Below, piece by piece: positions 7,101 through 7,243 of a DNA stretch of 7,243 nucleotides. Source of the DNA: Planctomycetaceae bacterium (GTDB lineage Bacteria > Planctomycetota > Planctomycetia > Pirellulales > Pirellulaceae); assembly GCA_007129635.1 (NCBI GenBank), contig SKVE01000778.1:1-7243 (forward strand). The letters are read 5' to 3'. The notes under the pieces are model-generated. The model was not told the DNA's origin and searched no databases. It saw only the letters and a list, made by a program, of their open reading frames with translations. Both the position numbers and the translations under genes were made by a program. How positions within the stretch are numbered: the stretch's first letter is position 1; each line of letters starts with the position of its first letter.

Positions 7101-7243
7101 TCGATCGGCATGACGGCGGACCGGGACGAACGGGACGAGGCACGCTGGGCGGCCAGCGGCATGGAAACCATCCCGGTCGAACAAGGACTGGAGATCCTGG
7201 GCCAACTGCTGCGCCAGAACCGCCCCCAGATCGGCGTGCTGCC
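1191..7243 (+). CDS. Type I polyketide synthase, KS-AT-DH-pseudoKR-ER-KR, C-terminus beyond the window
   Basis: One frame stays open from the ATG at 1191 to the window edge: 2017 complete codons plus two bases, with no stop and no frameshift (every domain motif checked falls in the same phase). It encodes a cytoplasmic multidomain synthase with one fully reducing module. The KS condenses malonyl units onto an acyl chain; the KR, DH and ER then reduce the beta-keto group to methylene. There is no C-methyltransferase between DH and pseudoKR, so an unbranched saturated C2 extension is expected. The break falls at the end of the KR, so an ACP and perhaps further domains should follow. The start overlaps the carrier-protein stop (ATGA), with GGAAG four bases upstream; Met6 is a less likely start. 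The absence of a loading AT-ACP at the N-terminus fits a starter supplied by the separate carrier protein. The product, and modular versus iterative use, cannot be told. Leucine codons shift from mostly TTG near the start to mostly CTG near the right edge. Confidence 0.97.
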   Translation, partial: MSSQAMRGHHQQGEPIAVVGMACRFPLANNPSQYWQLLRDGVDAISEVPRQRWDVDTFYDPEPATPSKMYTRWGGFVDDVELFDPTFFGISLRESQRIDPQQRLLLEVAWEALEDAAIVPERIQNSATGVFVGISNSDYRLLYKDVSEIDAYVATGTCLCIAANRLSYTLNLRGPSMAIDTACSSSLVAVHLACQSLKLGESELAIAAGVNMILTPEGTITLSQARMMAADGRCKTFDASADGYVRGEGCGVVILKRLSDAQAAGDRILAVLPGSAVTQDGLTNGLTAPNGPSQQAVISMALSAAGRHPHEISLIETHGTGTALGDPIEVRSLRHALMRGRGDGLPCWLGAVKTNIGHLESAAGIAGLQKLILALQHQQIPPNLHFRELNPYISLKGTSFELPQELTAWETGSKPKVAGISSFGFGGTNCHVVVQEPPVPAIPKQRPAERPLHVLSLTAKTGPALNDSAKRFAQFASAAPSATLADACFTANVGRSLFDYRKTFVAADAAQLVDQLERFANEGVAEPIERRQGKKKVPKIAMLFTGQGSQYVRMGLALYEQHPAFRTALDRCDQLLRPLLAEPLLSVLYPAAGQSSPLDNTAYTQPALFSLEYALAQLWRSWGVRPNVAMGHSVGEYVACCVAGVFTLEDAIRLIAARASLMQDLPRDGSMVAVFAAEAQVADRIADLANEISIAAINAPQQTVISGSHAGIDTAVSRLEADGVRCSRLTVSHAFHSPLMEPMLEPFRRVAEQISFSKPEFDVISNVSGQMAGDEILTADYWCRHIRQPVRFVDSVRCLLEAAPGIVLEAGPKPVLTALGKSCAPDAPMVWLPSLRGPDDTGRVLLETLGRMFELGAEIDWQQVAADDHRTKISLPTYPFQRQRCWTDFSVGSRLTGPPAMAAAAGGTTCHPLLGQRIQVAGKETVYQTTFSVNQPMYLRDHRIFDTVVVPAAALAEMALAAGRDASQDANVTLAEMFIQQAMVLSVEEPSLVQVVVSAEEDGVQAFQIYSSKQTPNHPGGIWTRHALGKIVVGRETSSPESDDLQALRASIDREVSTERLYEVCRSNGLTYGPTFQGVQRLWQGDAQALGQVVLPTEVQSQADQYLLHPALLDACFQTLAAALPESETRQPLLPLALKSLRVLRPGASTVWSHVRITSAASTSRKSVVAEIRLLDAQGDLVAKIEGLELRRVRREILMRQMQRNVDEWLYRVDWRPKARGDRSAASAMETGTWLILGDDRGIGAKIADLLRSQGNRCVLARTGERFAAVGPDDYELCPVESGDYQRVLDQAFRDDIHQLRGVIHLWSLNAACFDDRTSSSLGIGQRLSCATTLDLVQALIKTLPQELPRLWLVTRGAQSVMSPSDPVDPTQASLWGMARVIAWEHPQLQPVRIDLAAQPQSDEIAMLTREILDGDDEDQVALRESVRYVPRLVHRSQRSPSAMEVPEDSPFRLRLTKYGVLDNLEVQPSERRTPGPGEVEIAVYAAGLNFRDCLRALGMLQEYEQSIGIHSEADVFFGFECAGRIAAVGPGVEHLAVGDAVLALALGSLASHVTVNASYVAPKPSSLTFEQAATIPLAYLTAHYGLNRLAHMAADERVLIHAAAGGVGQAAVALARAGGAEVFATASPGKWDFLRAQGITHVMNSRTLDFAQEIQQQTGGQGVQIVLNSLNGDFIPSSLSALAPEGRFVEIGKIDIWSADQMRQQRPDVAYFPFDLGEHEQQQPGLIRGMLEDLMGRFESGELASLPCRVFSIDDAISAFRWMAQGKHLGKVVVSLADYQQSDAPPIRDDASYLITGGLGGLGWKIAQWLVQRGARNLVLTGRRAEPGDQAREMIAAWNEQGIQVTVLRADVSRQGDVEQTIDHIRRHLPTLRGVFHVAGVLDDGVLIQQDWERFDRVLAPKTFGAFHLHQATRDLPLDLFVGFSSLASLLGSPGQSNYAAANAFLDALAYERQRLGMPALSINWGPWDSIGMTADRDERDEARWAASGMETIPVEQGLEILGQLLRQNRPQIGVL
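1230..2498 (+). other. PKS ketosynthase (KS) domain
   Basis: Residues 14-436. It opens with EPIAVVGMACRFP and ends with FGFGGTNCHVVVQE. The catalytic cysteine is C183 in DTACSSS; the two histidines are H318 in ETHGTGTALGDP and H358 in NIGHLESAAG. Spacings of 135 and 40 residues are those of active KS domains, so it should catalyse decarboxylative condensation. Residues ahead of the active site (TGTCLCIAANRLSY) are somewhat unusual against the common TGNAxSIAANRxSY pattern. The domain starts only 13 residues from the N-terminus, with no loading domain before it. Confidence 0.95.
2805..3695 (+). other. PKS acyltransferase (AT) domain, malonyl type
   Basis: Residues about 539-835. FTGQGSQY is at 544-551. 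The nucleophile is S633 in GHSVGEYVA, and R658, 25 residues on, is the arginine that grips the extender carboxylate. H736 in HAFHS (733-737) is the catalytic histidine. HAFH and GHSVG are the classical malonyl-CoA signatures; methylmalonyl types usually show YASH and GHSQG. IVLEAGP and the LPTYPFQRQRCW linker (875-886) close the region. Specificity is inferred from these motifs. Confidence 0.92.
3921..4775 (+). other. PKS dehydratase (DH) domain with an altered HxxxGxxxxP motif
   Basis: Residues about 911-1195, opening with HPLLGQRI. A double-hotdog DH: the catalytic histidine is H942 in DHRIFDTVVVP and the catalytic aspartate is D1114 in HPALLDACFQ, with Q1118 also kept. YGPTFQG is at 1072-1078. 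The one deviation is D946, where the HxxxGxxxxP motif normally has glycine. Both catalytic residues and P951 remain, so I expect it to be active, though the change could affect the active-site loop. Confidence 0.88.
4818..5525 (+). other. PKS structural ketoreductase subdomain (pseudoKR)
   Basis: Residues about 1210-1445, opening with LYRVDWRPK at 1210. This is the non-catalytic half of the KR that precedes the ER in fully reducing modules. It has a degenerate nucleotide-binding loop (ILGDDRGIG), then GVIHLWSL, and the characteristic ASLWGMARVIAWEHPQL segment. It follows the DH directly, which leaves no room for a methyltransferase domain. Confidence 0.85.
5541..6521 (+). other. PKS enoylreductase (ER) domain
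   Basis: Residues about 1451-1777. A medium-chain-dehydrogenase-type ER with GLNFRD near the start, GFECAGRI at about 1519-1526, VGDAV, and the NADPH-binding HAAAGGVGQAAVALAR beginning at H1602. VLNSLNG and GRFVEIGK follow, and GKVVVSL (1771-1777) closes it. All hallmarks of a working ER are present, so the enoyl intermediate should be reduced to a saturated chain. Confidence 0.92.
6564..7243 (+). other. PKS ketoreductase (KR) domain, B-type, nearly complete
   Basis: Residues 1792 to the window edge at 2017. A Rossmann NADPH site TGGLGGLG lies at 1797-1804. The catalytic set K1903, S1927, Y1940 and N1944 is present, with the standard 13-residue Ser-Tyr spacing in FSSLASLLG...NYAAANAFLD. LDD at 1883-1885 marks a B-type KR, which forms a D-configured (3R) hydroxyl, the usual substrate of the DH. 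The window stops at QIGVL, shortly before the normal end of the domain. Confidence 0.93.

Noticed and set aside
4587..7205. An 872-codon open frame on the minus strand opposite the PKS.
   Set aside because: It runs in register with the PKS codons, so a stop appears only where the PKS uses TTA, CTA or TCA. It ends exactly at a CTA leucine codon (4587-4589). The translation is rich in Gln, Arg, His and Asp with no recognisable domain, while the plus strand has every PKS motif. It is a shadow of codon bias.
1..7243. Search for tRNA, rRNA, CRISPR arrays, insertion-sequence ends or transposase genes.
   Set aside because: No spaced repeats, terminal inverted repeats, transposase motifs or RNA-gene-like sequence were seen by eye. 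The window is accounted for by four genes and one intergenic region.

Overview
This looks like bacterial chromosomal DNA of moderately high GC content. The best guess at its source is a planctomycete of the Pirellulales (Rhodopirellula-like) type. That guess rests on the N-terminal style of the Rieske protein at the left edge, on a dodecin beside it, and on a large type I polyketide synthase (PKS), a gene class known from many planctomycete genomes. It is inference from recalled protein families, not from a search.

Layout. Positions 1-599, minus strand: a Rieske iron-sulfur subunit of a quinol:cytochrome c oxidoreductase, cut by the left edge just inside its first cluster-binding motif, with a complete 68-residue dodecin (flavin-binding protein) gene 23 bp upstream of it. 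Positions 600-921: a 322-bp divergent intergenic region with a good ribosome binding site at each end, one weak promoter candidate and a short direct repeat, but no gene. Positions 922-1194, plus strand: a free-standing 90-residue acyl carrier protein. Positions 1191-7243, plus strand: a type I PKS whose start overlaps the carrier-protein stop in an ATGA tetrad. It stays open for 2017 codons and runs off the right edge.

The PKS is a complete reducing module, with domain order KS-AT-DH-pseudoKR-ER-KR up to the window edge. An ACP and possibly more domains should follow outside. The catalytic residues of KS, AT, DH and KR are present and correctly spaced, and the ER nucleotide-binding motif is intact. 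The AT carries malonyl-type signatures and there is no C-methyltransferase domain. The module should therefore add a C2 unit and reduce it fully, giving an unbranched saturated acyl extension. The separate carrier protein is translationally coupled to the PKS and probably presents a starter or intermediate acyl chain to its KS. Who loads that carrier, whether the PKS works iteratively, and what it makes cannot be read from this window.

The two halves (respiratory/flavin genes on minus, lipid/polyketide genes on plus) look like neighbours by position only. The points most worth a second look are the coupled stand-alone carrier with an atypical phosphopantetheine-site sequence, a Gly-to-Asp change in the DH active-site motif, and a marked shift in leucine codon choice along the PKS gene.
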